From Trifolium pratense (taxonomy: Eukaryota; Streptophyta; Magnoliopsida; Fabales; Fabaceae), in assembly GCF_020283565.1 (NCBI RefSeq), contig NC_060060.1, forward strand, positions 38,440,001 through 38,504,000: 64,000 bases of DNA. Reading direction: 5' to 3'. The position numbers and the translations under genes are program-made. The notes under the pieces are model-generated. The model ran no database searches. It saw only the letters and a program-made list of their open reading frames with translations, and was not told the origin of the DNA. Below, in pieces: positions 30,371 through 43,689 of the stretch (position 1 is the stretch's first letter; the number at the start of each line of letters is the position of its first letter).

Positions 30371-33300
30371 TTAATTATTATTCCTTGGTGTATCTGGCAT
30401 TTCAGGACAATCAAATTCCTCCATAACCAAAGGATGAATATCAGTTGTAGAATTATATTGTTGAATCACCAAAATTGATGCAGAATTGGAGAAACTAGAA
30501 GCAGCCATATAACTTCCAACAGGTCCAAGCTCAGGAGAATCACTTTTACCAACCAAAGGTGCAACTGATGGCATTCTACCAACCAATATTAAATTGCTTC
30601 TACTCAATTCCTTCAATGCTGCTTCAATATCACTTTTACTTTCAACCAACTTTTCCTCATACTTAATTGATTCTTCATTCATACTCTTTGCATTATTAAA
30701 CTCAGTCCACAATTGTTCTTCTTGGTTACCACCATGGCTACTACCATCAATGTCATCAATCATTACTTTTATGTTCTTATCTGATGCAACACCAACCAAT
30801 TTAGCACCAAAAGATAATGTCATACCAGGTGGAGGCACAAATTTAACAACAGTTAGCACAATCCCAGGATGTTCTGATATTCTCATACCATAAGCAAGTG
30901 CTTCGTTATCATCGCGCCCTCCAAAGTAGACTACAACAACATTAAATGAAACATCACTAGCTTGTACTTGACTTGTTCCTCCGAGACCGCGATCAACTAA
31001 AATTCCAACTGAACAAGGTGCATGACTTAACACAAGCTCATTGATTAGATGGAATGAATGTCCTAATGACTCCATTGTTCCGTCCATACGTTGATGTTTA
31101 TGGAACGGAAGGATGATTATCGCGGCACGCTTTTGATGAGCACTAGCACAAATATCTTCATGGATGTTGCTGAGAGCAGAAATTGCTGTCATAGGACGAA
31201 CATTGACACTACTCAATTTTCCATAGGTTTGGAATGCAATTACCATTCGATCTTCATCATTTTGTTTCGTGTTCCAAAATGGCATGCCATTGTTACGTGC
31301 CTTGTGAACCATAGTGATAGCTGAAGATCTTTCTGAGAGTTCCATCAAATGCATTGCATAGATACAGAGCTTTCCTCGCTTTCGTGTTCCTCGGGATGAT
31401 TCTACAAGATTGATTAGTGTAGGTATGTTTCGTGTGCTGTGGAAACAAGCCAAGACTCGTAGCTCTGAATCGTTATCTTTACGTTGAATTGTTTTGTGCT
31501 TGTAAGGTGCTCCTCTTCTAGCTGGTTTGTATACTGCCATCACTATTGGAGTGGTGATGAATGTTGTGAATAATGCCATAAGAACACAAATTGCAAAGGA
31601 TTGGTCATTTAGCACCTACATTACATCAAGAATGTCATGCATTAATATCAAACAAAATTAACAAAAGACTTCAAATCATCTAAATTACATTTTTTGTCGG
31701 TTATTTTTAGGCTTCGCTTTTACTAATCTACTAAGTTACAAATAACGGAAACTTTTATCTGACTCAAACAGTTTTGCCAAGTATTTCCGTTTGAGTCAGA
31801 CAAATGTTTCCTTTTTCTTGTTAAGTTGGATGCTTAATCACTATATCATGTAGGAAATACTTGACGGGCTCAAATGAAAAGCTAATAAAAGATAGTAAAG
31901 TGTCTAAAGTTTATAACTTAGTGGATCAAAATGGAACACAAAAACCTAAAGACTAAAGATAGGAAAAAAAATAGATCGATAGGGTACCTTGCGATCCTTT
32001 CCAATATTGAGAACAATGAGCTCAACCAATCCCTTGGTGTTCATGATAAATCCAAGTGCAAGGGCTTCTCTAAAAGGCATCTTGCATAGCAATGATACTG
32101 TAACAGTACCAATAATCTTTCCAAAGCAAGCATTGAATATAACTAATGCTAATAGTGCCCAAGAAAGGCCTCCCCTAATAGTAGCCACATTTGTCTTCAA
32201 ACCACTAGAAGCAAAATACAGTGGCAAAAAGATACCAGAAACAAGATCTTCAATCTTCTCGATCAAAACACCGGCAAAAGGACCGTCTTTAGGCATAATT
32301 ATACCGACAACAAAAGCACCAAATAGTGCATGAATCCCAATAGTATCAGTAACAAAACTACAAGCCAAAACCATTGTGAGTGTGATACAAATGTAAAGCT
32401 CTCTTACAGGTTCACCCTCGGGGGAACGCTTAGCCATGTATGCAAGCAACGGTCTTATAGCGAAAACAGCAAAGAGAATAAAAGCAGCACCAGAGAGCAT
32501 AACCCAAAGAGAAATCAACGGTGACGTATCATCTCCGGATAAGGCTATAGCAAGAGCAAGAAGTATCCAAGCTGCAACATCATTGACAGCAGCAGCTGAC
32601 ATAGCTATACGACCGACATCTGTGGTGAGGAGTTTGAGCTCAGCTAGAATTCGAGCGAGGACAGGAAATGCAGTAATTGAGAGAGCAACACCCATGAAGA
32701 CAAGAAAAGGGACAGCTTCTGCTCCTTTGGAGATTGTGGCTCTAAGAACAACAGATGTTCCAATTCCAAGAAGAAATGGGACTGTGATTCCACAAAGGGC
32801 AATTGCTAAGGCTTTTTTACCAGTTCTTTGGATTGATCGCATGTCGAGTTCAAGACCGACAAGGAATAAGAAGAACAAAAGACCAATGTTGGCTAGTGTG
32901 TCTAGGACTGTTAAGCTTCTCTTTGGAAAAATTGTGTTTAGGAATTTCTCACTTCGTCCTATTGCAGATGGCCCTAGAAGTATTCCTCCCTGCAATGCAC
33001 ATTTTCACAAAAACAACATGAATAAATTGTCAAAATAAAAATTTAATTTTCGAAAAGTAAATAAAAATAGCGCATTGTCGAGGGAGTTCTTTCTACTTTT
33101 ATGTTTGGATTAATGACGAGTTTAAAAAAATTATGATGAATTATCGTGATTTTAAAGAGATCGATTACGCTTTGAAGCTTTGCGAGAAAGATAATGTTAC
33201 CTACTTAGGTAGGTTATGTGAATATACAAAACAAAAATATATAGATCACTCTCCAGCTATTTTAATATGTAATTTAATTCTCTCAGAGACTAATCTTTTA

Positions 33301-33660
33301 AAATAAATTGAAGAGGCGAAATTCTCTTGAAATTGAACCATAATCATGGACTTACTGCATGGAAACTCAATTATAGTTTCTAACCATCAAACTAAAGAGA
33401 TTTCTTCAATGTACAAAATTTGCGAATTAAATTATACATAACAAAGGAGAAGAAAAAAAACTTACGATGATTTCTGCGATGACTCGAGGTTGTCTAAGAG
33501 GTTTGCAAAGGAATGCAATAACTCTAGTGAAGGTAACAACTACAACTATCTGAACAATCAAGAGAGGAAGTGCAAAATCGAGCGGATTTTCATGTTGGAA
33601 CGCCCCATTAGACACTGCCTTCATAGGCGCAGGACATGACGCATTGGGCGCGGTCGCCAT
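30371..33660 (-). CDS. Cation/H+ antiporter, CHX family (CPA2)
   Basis: Three exons join in phase: 33660-33466, 32989-31988 and 31615-30371, giving 813 aa, typical for CHX. I chose ATG 33660 ([19 protein letters not shown]) because it is the first ATG and matches CHX N-termini. The first half has about twelve membrane helices, with [22 protein letters not shown], the CPA2 motif [13 protein letters not shown] (near residue 205), FVVGIIMP and [14 protein letters not shown]. The second half is the cytosolic tail of two USP-like folds, including [46 protein letters not shown] and ILVGRMP. CHX proteins move K+ (or Na+) against H+ in endomembranes or the plasma membrane. The sequence is nearest CHX17-20 in general look. 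Introns fall at conserved short-intron positions after the first helix and before the tail. Confidence 0.92.
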
Positions 33661-34808
33661 AGTTCCGACAAACACCACCTAAGATTCGTCAAGATGCTTA
33701 AAAAATTAACGTTGTTGGTGATGATAATGATGATGATGAATTGATAATGTTATTATTATGAAAATGACAATAGTTTTTGTTACATAAAGGAGATCACAAA
33801 CTAACACACTCTTTGTTACATAATATATAGGTGTCATACAGATAAGCACAAAAAAGGAAATTAAATGTCACGGTTTTATAAGAGTCATTTACAACAAAAA
33901 TAAATATATAAACGTAAATACGAAAGCTAAGGCATATAGTGCTGTGTTAATGTGTGGTGTAGAACAAAAAGAGTAAAAACTTTAAGTTTGCTATTGTTTT
34001 ACTATATTTAGAATTTTTAAATTTTTTAATTAAATGTTTGTAACTACATTAACTATTAACTATATGGGTGAAATGAATAAGGCGCTGGAATCAGATTCGC
34101 AGTTTTTATTTTTGTTAAACGAACTTTTACCATTTCAATTGTGAATTAATTATTGTTTTCGCATTAATTAAAATTAACCATTACTACCATATATTCTTTT
34201 TTCCCTTACATTTACTACCATATATTCTAACCCACTCTTGGATGATGAGTCAGCATAATATGATATGGCCAGTCAATTAATCCTATCATTTTATCCTCGA
34301 GGTAAGACATTTTTAGAAAAACTAATATACGTGTATGAACATAAATTAAGGTATGGGTACATACATGGTACTGATACTCTTCTCAAATAGAATAACTGTG
34401 TGTCATATTTTTATCCTAATATGTTTGTCTAATAAATTTTATTATTCCATAAAAAAAAATTATCTTTAGATGAGGATAAGATTTTTTCTGAACAAGGATG
34501 AGGATAAGATTAAAATAAATTAGCAAAATTATATTTTCTTACCATTTTTTGAATTAGTTCTTTAAATCACTTTTTCTCAAGTTAGTCATATTTTTGAAAA
34601 TATTGATTTGACACTGAAATTAAATTAAATTATTTTTTTTTTTTGTCTTAGGTTCGAACCCGGATAGAGATATTCAACCTAGCGATATCAACGTTATCGG
34701 TTGAGTTAGGATTTATAGACAATTGAATAATATTTTTATAATAAACAAACAAATAACTACTACTTTTTTCTTTTGCACAAAAGAATAACTACAACTTATT
34801 ATTATTAA
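33661..34808. other. CHX upstream region, AT-rich
   Basis: This is the CHX 5' UTR and promoter. Near 34648-34725 the words GGTTCGAACCCGG and cggttgagttaggattta recur at 45245-45320 and 59140-59215, a dispersed repeat with a B-box-like core. No gene. Confidence 0.45.
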
Positions 34809-35167
34809 TTTTAAGAAAACTTTAGTCAAAAGAATTAAGAACAATACTCACGTACATTAAAGATTATGGCAAATTAAGAGAATGAATGGATTAAATAATT
34901 ATCAGTTAATTTTTGAAAAAATTGATATTGTAACTTTTTAGTTTGACAAATAGGAATTTATATCGTAACTTTTTTTTTATAAGCAAATTTTAAGAAAACT
35001 TTAGTCAAAAGAATTAAGAACAATACTCTCGTACATTAAATATTATGGCAAATTAAGAGAATGAATGGATTAATTTATCAGTTACTTTTTGAAAAAATTG
35101 ATATTGTAACTTTTTATTTTGACACATAGAAATTTATATCATATATAACTATTTTTTTTATAAGCAA
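34809..35167. repeat. Tandem duplication, two units of about 180 bp
   Basis: Unit 1 (34809-34987) and unit 2 (34988-35167) both run from ttttaagaaaactttagtca to ttataagcaaa with about 90 per cent identity by eye and a few small indels. It has no coding capacity. Confidence 0.85.
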
Positions 35168-36419
35168 ATATATTATAAGGGAGTACAAGGGGTACTCAAT
35201 CCCTTGCAATTTAAAGCAATTTATTATATGCTTTGGATACAACCCACATGATCAGAACACTAACCGGTGAAAGAAAAACAAGAATTGCGACCAAACCTAC
35301 CACTAAATCACACGTAAGAGGTAGCTTTAATATCATCCAAAAGTGAAAAAACATTCGAAATAGTTCCGTTAAACACCACATTAATTATTACGGAGTTTTA
35401 AAATATTGCATTTATATCGTAACTTGATAAGTCTGTGGTTTGAGGATTAAGGATTTTTTTTTTTTTTTTTTTTGATAAGCTTTGAGGATTAAGGATTAAT
35501 GTATCGTGAATTCGTGATTCTTACAAGTATTTTGGCCTATATATATAACAGAATAAATTTGCTCAAAAAAAACAGAATAAATACTCCATTTGGTTGTGAT
35601 TTCTAAACATTGTGAAAATTGTTACATATATTTTTCACTATTTCTTTGTATCACTCTTCTAACTCTCGATCTATCCCTTTCTTAATTTAATTAGTCTCTC
35701 TCTTTAGTAGAAAAAAAAAAATACTTTGAGAGAGATGTTAAGAAAATGATGAGGTTATATACTTTGCCTCATGTTAGTCAACTTGGATGGTGAACTTGTA
35801 TGTACGTTAAGTTTTGATAGAAAACATTTAAAATTTAGCAACATAAGAAATTTCTAAATTGTTTCGACACAACTCAAAGAAAATTATCGCACTAGAGGTT
35901 ACGACCTATCAAAAGTTAAAAAAATAAGATGAAATGTTAGGTGCTTACCACCTTGATTGATATCAAACTTGGGTTCCTTGTATGATAGTAGATACCTATA
36001 TATGCTTTTTAGTTCTCCTTCAAATAAATCACCACTTAATTTTGTGCTAATATTTTGTAGTGATGAAATGAAATAATGTAGTACTATAAATAGGGTTAGT
36101 GTGATTGGGTGGCACTATTGTCGTGACGTGTGTGTCCGTAGGATAGGATTCAACACAGTGCGGCTTATTCCTACTACGCACCCTACAATGTTCTTTCATG
36201 TGTCACCGTATGATTGTGAGAGGTGAATACTTCTAAGCACTCATTCATATATAATACGTATAATGCTACCTTGTTGAGACAAAATACTAGTATAAAAAAA
36301 TTAAATGAATCACTCATCACTTTCGTATCAAGGTTAGTATCTTTATGCACGATCAGCTATACTGATACTTTTATAAAATTGGCATACGTTATTTAAAATA
36401 TTATACCGATGTGATTTTA

Positions 36420-36481
<62 letters not shown>

Positions 36482-37232
36482 AGCACGCGCACATGTGTGT
36501 ATGTGTGTAAGATGTCAAACTACACGAATATAATATTTAAATAATGTAATTACACTTATATAGTTCAATAATATTTTAACGAATATAAATTTTAATTGTA
36601 AATAATAAAATATTATTGAACCATGCCAATGAGCATTATTTTTAAATATTACACGCCATTGAATATAAGACATTACGGTGTAAAATGTTCATTCATTTTG
36701 TGTAATTATCATTTGATGAGCATACACTACTATACCCTTGATAATTTAAATTATTTATCTAACAACTAATAAAAACAAGTCACGTAAGTAGATTTACATA
36801 TGATATTTACAAATAATTTTAACCAACTTTTACTTCACATGTATATGATTTATTGATTGTTAGGTAGACACACTTAAATTATCAAGGGGTGACGTCAAAA
36901 AAACTTATTATTTTGCAATATTTGGTTAAAGAGAAATGCTAGCAAAAAAATAATCTCTTGCACACATTTTTGACATAGACTTGATATTAATTGAAATTAA
37001 AAATAGTTCCATTTTTTTTTGACTAAAAAAAAATAGTTCCATTTGAACATCGACAAGTGTGGTAATTCGTGGTAGGAAGGGAAAAAAAAATAAAAATTCC
37101 TTCTATACAATTACAAATTATAAAATTAAATAAATTCAAATTCAATGAATTCCTCAATGTTACATATGAAATTCTATATATGATAAGTTATGACATTAAC
37201 AGAACCAAAAGGGTCACAAAGTAGCCTAAATA
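35168..37232. other. Intergenic DNA before the S1 gene
   Basis: No gene is recognisable. It holds a T-run near 35455, an (AT)n tract (36422-36472) and AT-rich sequence. The S1 promoter should lie in the last few hundred bases; no clear TATA was fixed. Confidence 0.45.
36422..36472. repeat. (AT)n microsatellite
   Basis: About 50 bp of uninterrupted AT dinucleotides are followed by tgtgtgtgcgagcacgcgca. Likely polymorphic and hard to assemble. Confidence 0.9.
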
Positions 37233-37649
37233 ATGGGAGCGCAATATTTATCTAAGGTGAAAAATGTGTCGATCATATTTCTTGTAATTGGGTTATGCTT
37301 ATGCACCCTTGTTGAATGCAAAAAACATGTAAGCATAAAAAACAGACTAGGATCTGGGAAAAATTTGAGCATACATTGTAAATCCGGAGATGATGATCTT
37401 GGAGCGCAAAACATAGCCGATGGACAAGAATATGGGTTTAGCTTCGATGTTAATTTGTTTAGAACAACATTATTTTTCTGTAATTTAGGATGGGAAAAAG
37501 TTCCACAGTATTATATTGAGGCATATTCATATGCCAAGGACCATGTACGGTGTGACAGTGAATGTTCATGGATAGTAGCTGCTGAAGGTATTTATGGTTT
37601 AAATGGAAAAACAGGTTTTTGGGAATTCATGTACCATTGGCCAAAATGA
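37233..37649 (+). CDS. S1 self-incompatibility homologue (SPH), secreted
   Basis: A single exon of 138 aa. An N-terminal hydrophobic stretch (VSIIFLVIGLCLCTLVEC) is a signal peptide. The mature part shows the S1 fold signatures: HVSIKNRLGSGKNLSIHCKS, DDDLG, FSFDVNLFRTTLFFC, and cysteines near 108 and 112 (RCDSECSW), then IYGL. S1 proteins act in pollen rejection in poppy. In other plants SPH genes form large families of small secreted proteins whose role is mostly unknown, so I infer nothing more specific. Short single-exon structure and length are normal for the family. Confidence 0.88.
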   Translation: MGAQYLSKVKNVSIIFLVIGLCLCTLVECKKHVSIKNRLGSGKNLSIHCKSGDDDLGAQNIADGQEYGFSFDVNLFRTTLFFCNLGWEKVPQYYIEAYSYAKDHVRCDSECSWIVAAEGIYGLNGKTGFWEFMYHWPK

Positions 37650-38587
37650 TTAGTGATTTCAAGGATTAATTTATTCAAGGTTGCATATTAAATTCTAAGA
37701 AGCTAAGATTAATTGTACTCTATATGAATTTGTTATAATAAAATATTAAGGGGATAGTTTCAGTCTCATCTTCTGTTTGAATGTTTGTTGCTTTTATTTT
37801 GTTTTGGACACTATCATATTTTCATACTATGTTGTGTATAATATTTAGCTAGTACTAACTAGGGTGACAATTGATTTGAGTCGATAATCTACCATTCATC
37901 CAATTCATCTATTACACAGTAGTATTGTTAATGGATTATATTCAGTTCATTCAATAATTTTGATAAATTCAATCTATCCAACCATTTTTAAAAATCTGAC
38001 AAGTCATTTTCTTCCTTTTAAAAGAGTATTATAAAACAAAAAGCTATATAAATAATGTTTTTTGAAATAATAAGCTAATATTAATATAATCCGACAGCAA
38101 CTTCCAACGGAGTTCCACCGGTAGAAGTGCCACTATACTCCGTTGAGAGTTTGGCCGGAACTCCACTGTTGGTTAGGGATAATTCGGCGTTGCCTGATGC
38201 TTGTGTTGGACATTTTCATATAATAATTTATTTTAAAGTTAATTAGTATATAATTAATTAATTAATTTATCTTTTGAATCAATCAATACACATTTTTATT
38301 TATTCCTATTGAACTCATTATGGTTGCTTTTCAATCCTAATTAAAAGGATATTTCGGTTATGTCTTTTAACCATGATGAGAATATTGTAACGTTATTTTA
38401 AGCCTAATTAATAGGAATATTGTCTTGTTATTAATTAAAAAACAATGAATTTTCTATTACAATTTTTTTAAAAAAATAAACAGGGACATACTCCTCTAAA
38501 TAATGGAATATAAAGACGAAAGGAAGCTGAAATGTTCAACACTTTCCACGGTTTAGCTGGTACTTGGTAGTATATAAAAGGAATAAA
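37650..38587. other. S1 3' flank, AT-rich
   Basis: AATAAA-like signals lie at 37737-37745, just after the S1 gene. Around 38095-38200 there is a GC-richer repeat-like stretch (tccaacggagttccaccggt / ccggaactccactgttgg). No gene. Confidence 0.4.
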
Positions 38588-39505
38588 CAATCATTTTGAA
38601 CCCTGAATTGTTAATTCCGTTAGTCAAATTAGTCCAAAACGTTAAATTTATGTTAACTTTGATGATATGTCCCTTACTTTCACCATGTCAGATACTTATG
38701 TGTTACTTTCATGCTTATGTGTGACTTCCATGTTAGCGAGGGACTAAAATGAATACAATACCTCTTTCATTTTATGGAAAAATATGAACAAACTCAAATC
38801 TTCATCTTCATCCCATATCTCCCTCTCACAACCTCACCACCACTACAATTCATCATCACCAAAACCCAAAAATCAACAAAACTTGGTAAATCATTAGCAC
38901 GATAATTGTCCTTTCCCACCTCTTATTTCCCCTAAACAATGATATCTTCTTTCTCATCTGATTTCATATTTTTATTTTAACATTCTTCTCATGTTTTCTC
39001 ACCAAGAAACAGAAAAGGAAAAACATGTTGAAGAGGAAGTTGATACAAATACATCTTTATGAGTTTAGATCCAATTTATATATTCAACATGTTAAAGAAA
39101 TTTTGGTTTCACAATTCTTGAGAGCTGTTTATTTTGGTTTCACAATTTCTAATTTTGTTAAGGAAATTTTCTGAACCCAAAATCGAAATTTGTGAGATCT
39201 AAGTTTGTTGGTGGTGTTGTGAAAATTTGAGATATGATAAATTTTTATTTTTGTTTTGGTTTATGGATTTTGTTTTAAAGATGAAGGTTAAAGTGAGTTT
39301 AAGAGTAGATGATGGGTTGGAATGAAGAAGATGAAGTGTTTCTATCTTTTTTTCATTTTGGTCCCTCGCTAGTGTGGACATCACACATAAGCATCTGACG
39401 TGGCAAAAGTAAGAGACACATCATCAAAGTTAACACCAATTTAACATTTTGGACTAATTTGACTAACGGAATCAACAGTCAGGGACTTTAAAATGTTTTT
39501 TTTGC
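38588..39505. mobile_element. Foldback or MULE-like element, about 920 bp, arms of about 170 bp
   Basis: The left arm (ttccgttagtcaaattagtc, gttaactttgatgat, gcgaggga) is mirrored on the right (gactaatttgactaacgga, catcaaagttaac, tccctcgc). The interior is CT-rich on the left and GA-rich on the right, so partial pairing continues inward. I found no convincing target duplication and no transposase. Confidence 0.65.
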
Positions 39506-39829
39506 TGATTCAAGGACTACTATGACAACGAATGACACTTTCAGAGACCAATATTACTGTTTAACTCTACATAAAAGTAAAGCATAATGAGAAAAATCCA
39601 TTTAATCAATATGTTCCTACATCCTTGTGTTTTTTGTAGTATATGACAACGACATCATTCACTTGAGAACATGTAATTTTGCTGTTTCGGTTAGAAAAAG
39701 TGCATGCCTATGGACCACACTAAGGGCAGCACAGCAAACCATGATTGCTTCTCTTGTTGCCAAGGGCAAATGAAGCTGAAGAAGAAAACTTGGACTTGTC
39801 CACCCTTAGAAGCTTCACAGAATACCTAC

Positions 39830-39998
39830 CTATAAATAAATTAATGGTAAGTGTTCACTATCCTCCAACTTCATTGCACAGCACACTATCCCTCTTAAAC
39901 AGAGACCTATAACCTATTGGGCTTAACAAGAAATGGAGTGTGATATCAGTGATTATTATCAAGTAGATTCCAGTAGTGGTTGGAAGGTTTTCTGTTAA
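39830..39998 (+). CDS. Candidate small ORF (21 codons) with TATA box
   Basis: CTATAAATAA at about 39830 is a good TATA box. A leader of about 75 bp without another ATG (counting from 30 bp after the TATA) leads to ATG 39933 and a 21-codon ORF, MECDISDYYQVDSSSGWKVFC, stopping at 39996-39998. It matches no family I recognise. It could be a short peptide gene, the 5' part of a longer spliced gene, or chance. The word atcagtgattatt occurs inside and again just after the ORF. Confidence 0.25.
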
Positions 39999-40952
39999 AT
40001 AAATGTATGATCAGTGATTATTTTGTTTTTCTTACTCTGTTAACTTAAAAAAAGTAGATAGATGTCTACAATGGAAAAATATAATTCAACACAATATTTG
40101 TAGCATATGATTTAGTACACTATCAGATAACAAAACAGTTCTATTCTAGCCTTCTAGGTGACTCAACAAATGGAGGGACATAAAAACATGTACAGAACTT
40201 TAATATTAGAACCTGGATTACTGTTGGCATTTAGAGAGAACAAACTCATACAGTCAGGATCAAGTATATCCACCACCGTTGGTTGAAAATTCAAACAGTC
40301 ACCATAAGACAACAAGAACACTATATCATGAAATTGAAGTAACCAACAAATAGAATTAAAAAAATATTAGTTCAAAACAATTAAATCCAAGACATCTCCC
40401 ATTCCTTTACATATTTACAGACAAGGCTGCAACTTGCATCTTCACAAACACTATGCATGTATGTTTGGAAAATATCAATACCAATATTCATTAAATCAGA
40501 AGCTACATATTAGAGTTTTAAAAATTACGACGGTGGAGCTCTAGACTTTTGGTGGCAGTTGCCCACGGCTCAATGGCAACAGTCTTTCGAATAAAATTGG
40601 ACAAAAATAATAATTTTAAAACTTCTTAGCTACATTCGACATGGAAACTAATGCTAAACCAATCTCAGAAGAAAAGGATCAATTGTTTCATGTACCAAGA
40701 TGTTATGTAACTTACTAAAATAACTCGTTACAGTATCAGCTCATAGTTACACAACAAAGTTATATCCACCTACATACATAAGAAACAATTTATGATATCC
40801 AATACTAGTATTTTTTTCAAAATATCTAATACTAGTATGAACAACTAAATTTATTTTTAATTTTTTATTACAACAACTAAATTTCTACATCCAACTGACA
40901 ATTGTATTATTTGTTGAAGTTTTATTTCTATCATCATCACGATAACATTTCG

Positions 40953-42031
40953 TCACCTACCAAATCTTTGAATTCTCCTGCGGCGCAATTCATCCAAAGG
41001 AAGCCCATCAGAATCATAGTAATCACGGGGATCCTGTTGCAAAGAAGAACCACCATCCCTACCAGTACCACACATTTCACACACACTCAACAAACCAGAA
41101 TTATCAAAAGTACACGCCTGACATCTCCAATTAGCAGCCGGCCGAGCAGCAGCACTCCTTCCAGCTCGGCCAACGGTCCCCCTACCAGTAATCCGTCCCC
41201 TCCGAAACCCAAACAAATCACCTAAAAAACTCACAGGCCAATTCAACACAGACCTAAAACCCCTAATAACAGAACTCAAACCACCCGAAAAATTCCTTCT
41301 CAATCTCAAATAAACAAGTCCAGCAAGTATACCACTCAAATGACCAATAAAAGACACACCAGGTACAAACATTTGAATCAAAATCAACTCAGCCCAAGCA
41401 GCATAACGCGACGGAACTAAAACACCATAAACATTACTGTAATCTTCTGATTGTGAATTGAGAACTACTTTCATTGCAAAAAGAACACCAGAGAAACCAA
41501 CCGCGTATTCATAATAGTAAGATCTTTCGTAATCGAAAAAAATAAGCAACGATTTGGATAAAATTAGGGTTATTCCTTGTGATAAAGTAAGAAGAGAAGC
41601 TACCATAGAAGCGAATTGAACACTTCCCATTGAAGATTCTAATTGCATCCCTTTCCATAGAAGCGATATCATGTTGTAACCAAGGTGAGATTCTCCGGTA
41701 TGGTAAAACGCCGATAAGAAGAATCGCTTCAAATCCTTGTTCTGTGAAATGATAATTAATCGAGATTAGTTTCATTAATTAGTGATGATTAATTGAATCG
41801 ATGTGAATTAGGTTGGAATTGAAATACCTGAAGGATGACGTGGGAGTTGAACATGACTTGTTCGATGGGAGGAATGATGGAACGGAGGAAATGAGGTCGG
41901 AAATAGATGAGAGTGTTGGCGGCGATTAAGGCGGCGGTGACGGGTGGTTTTGATTCCGATCTGTAATATTCGGTGAAAGTGTGAAGAGCTAGTAATGGAA
42001 GCATTGTTCCTCTTCCAATTGTTACATCCAT
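40953..42031 (-). CDS. RBL14: Rhomboid-like intramembrane protease with RanBP2 zinc finger (RBL14 type)
   Basis: Two exons join in phase, 42031-41828 and 41741-40953, giving 330 aa. The start is MDVTIGRGTMLPLLALH. The rhomboid core has the HLGYNMISLLWKG segment, the catalytic Ser in GFSG (about residue 152) and the catalytic His in SFIGHLSG (about 202), so the Ser-His dyad is intact. The C-terminal part has one RanBP2-type finger, CQAC then ten residues then CEMC. Rhomboids cut membrane helices. Arabidopsis RBL14 has the same rhomboid plus RanBP2 layout and is annotated as mitochondrial; this protein has no obvious long presequence. Subgroup assignment rests on this domain order. Confidence 0.9.
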
Positions 42032-43500
42032 GATTTTGTTTTGAGTTCTTTTCTCTTTTGCAGTGATAATTCGAACAACACTTTGATTTTGATTTGATTG
42101 ATAAATAGATAGAAAATGTAGTAGATAGCGGCGATTCACGCCTTGGCCGTTAAGAAATGTATCAATTCATGAATATTGGTGCGCGAAGAAACTTCTCGAT
42201 CCTTCTTTTCATTTTCACCCATCGGGCTTCAATCGTAATTACACAAATCTCCAACGATTAATTATTGTGCTTTTTTTTTTTTGTTGTAAAAAATGTGGTT
42301 ATTTTTTAGTGAAATTTTAAAATTCGTTAAATATGGGTATTTGTCTATTTCTAAATTTTGGGAGTATTTGACGAATTTTAAAATTTCAGGGGATATTTTG
42401 ACAGTTTACTCGATTATTTTTTGTTCCTTCCAATTTTTTGTCTAATATTTTTTCCCCGTCAAGTAGTAACATTTTAGTGGCTAGAAAGCCAATTTTATTT
42501 TATTTTTTATTTAAAAACCACTAGGTTTAATGCAGAGGTGGAAATTTTGGATAGTATAGATGATATCCTAAGTTCGATCTTAATTGCGAACATTGTAAAT
42601 AAAGAAAAAAATCCACTTTTTTAAGATAAATAGATGAAAGTGTCAAAATTTAAACCTTGATTCCTACAAATTGCATCAAATATCCTTACTAACTAGATTA
42701 TGTTCACGAAAACATTCTTTAACTAATTTTTTCCATTTTGTATTTCATGGGATTTTCTTTTTTGTGATTAATTATCATATTTTGTTATAATATATGAGTA
42801 ACCTCCTCCTAGAATTTTCGAAAACAAATCAATATAAATCCATAACCTGAGTAACATGTTGGACACACAAGTGAGGATTTTGTATCAATATTCTGGTAAC
42901 TAAAAAAAATCCATAAAATAAGTAAATGGCTAAATGTTCCCATGAAATTGCAAAAATTGTCAAATAATCCCTTTGATTTTTTTTTTTAAATATGTGACGT
43001 CTATCAATATCATTTCATTTCAAGAATTCCGGGTCAATATGCGTCGAGAGCAAAATCAATATCATTCCATTTTAGTCAACCAATTGGATTTATCGCGTTA
43101 CTCAAGTAGGACTGAATACATACCATACGTGAATAAGCCAGTCACAGTTTACCCAATATGTTGGGATGGTTCCAACATACAGCAGAAGGTCGGCTTCTGC
43201 TAAAATCTTGCAAAATTGGAAGGAAAAGTTGCTGAGTTCTTTTGGATTTGTTCTTGACTGCGCTGTTACAAGTTTACAACATTCTTTTGTTTTGAGAGAC
43301 ATTTTTTTGGCTAGTATTCTACAATCTTGGAATATACAGCTATGCCATCTCCACGAATAAAGTTTACTGTCAAGACAATTATGCACTCCTTATAAAACTG
43401 AGTCATTGAAATGGCATATAGGATATCTTAATAGCCAAATATGCCGCACTGATAAAAAACTGAATGTTGTGAATCTGATCTATTTATTTTAAGACATACG
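42032..43500. other. RBL14 upstream region
   Basis: The RBL14 5' UTR and promoter lie at the left. Short SINE-like words (gttcgatcttaattgcg) occur near 42568. No gene is recognisable in the rest. Confidence 0.45.
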
Positions 43501-43548
43501 CATGTACGCATAACCCACACATGCATGCGTGCGCGCGCACACACACTT
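43501..43548. repeat. Alternating purine-pyrimidine tract
   Basis: Words such as gtacgcat, catgcatgcgtgcgcgcgca and cacacaca form an alternating tract able to adopt Z-DNA. Confidence 0.6.
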
Positions 43549-43689
43549 AAAAGAAAAGTTAGAGTGAATAAAAAACAATTCTTATATGTTACAGGTGGTA
43601 TTTACAATTAAAATGATGATTATTCTTTTTATTTTATATTTTTAGTAAGGGATCCATTTTTAACATATGGGGTCGGACCTCCAAATAGT

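Noticed and set aside
32436..33038. 200-residue plus-strand ORF
   Set aside because: It is the antisense shadow of the CHX membrane domain, whose frame has clear family motifs.
33660..33678. CHX start six codons upstream
   Set aside because: That codon is GTG; ATG 33660 matches the usual CHX N-terminus.
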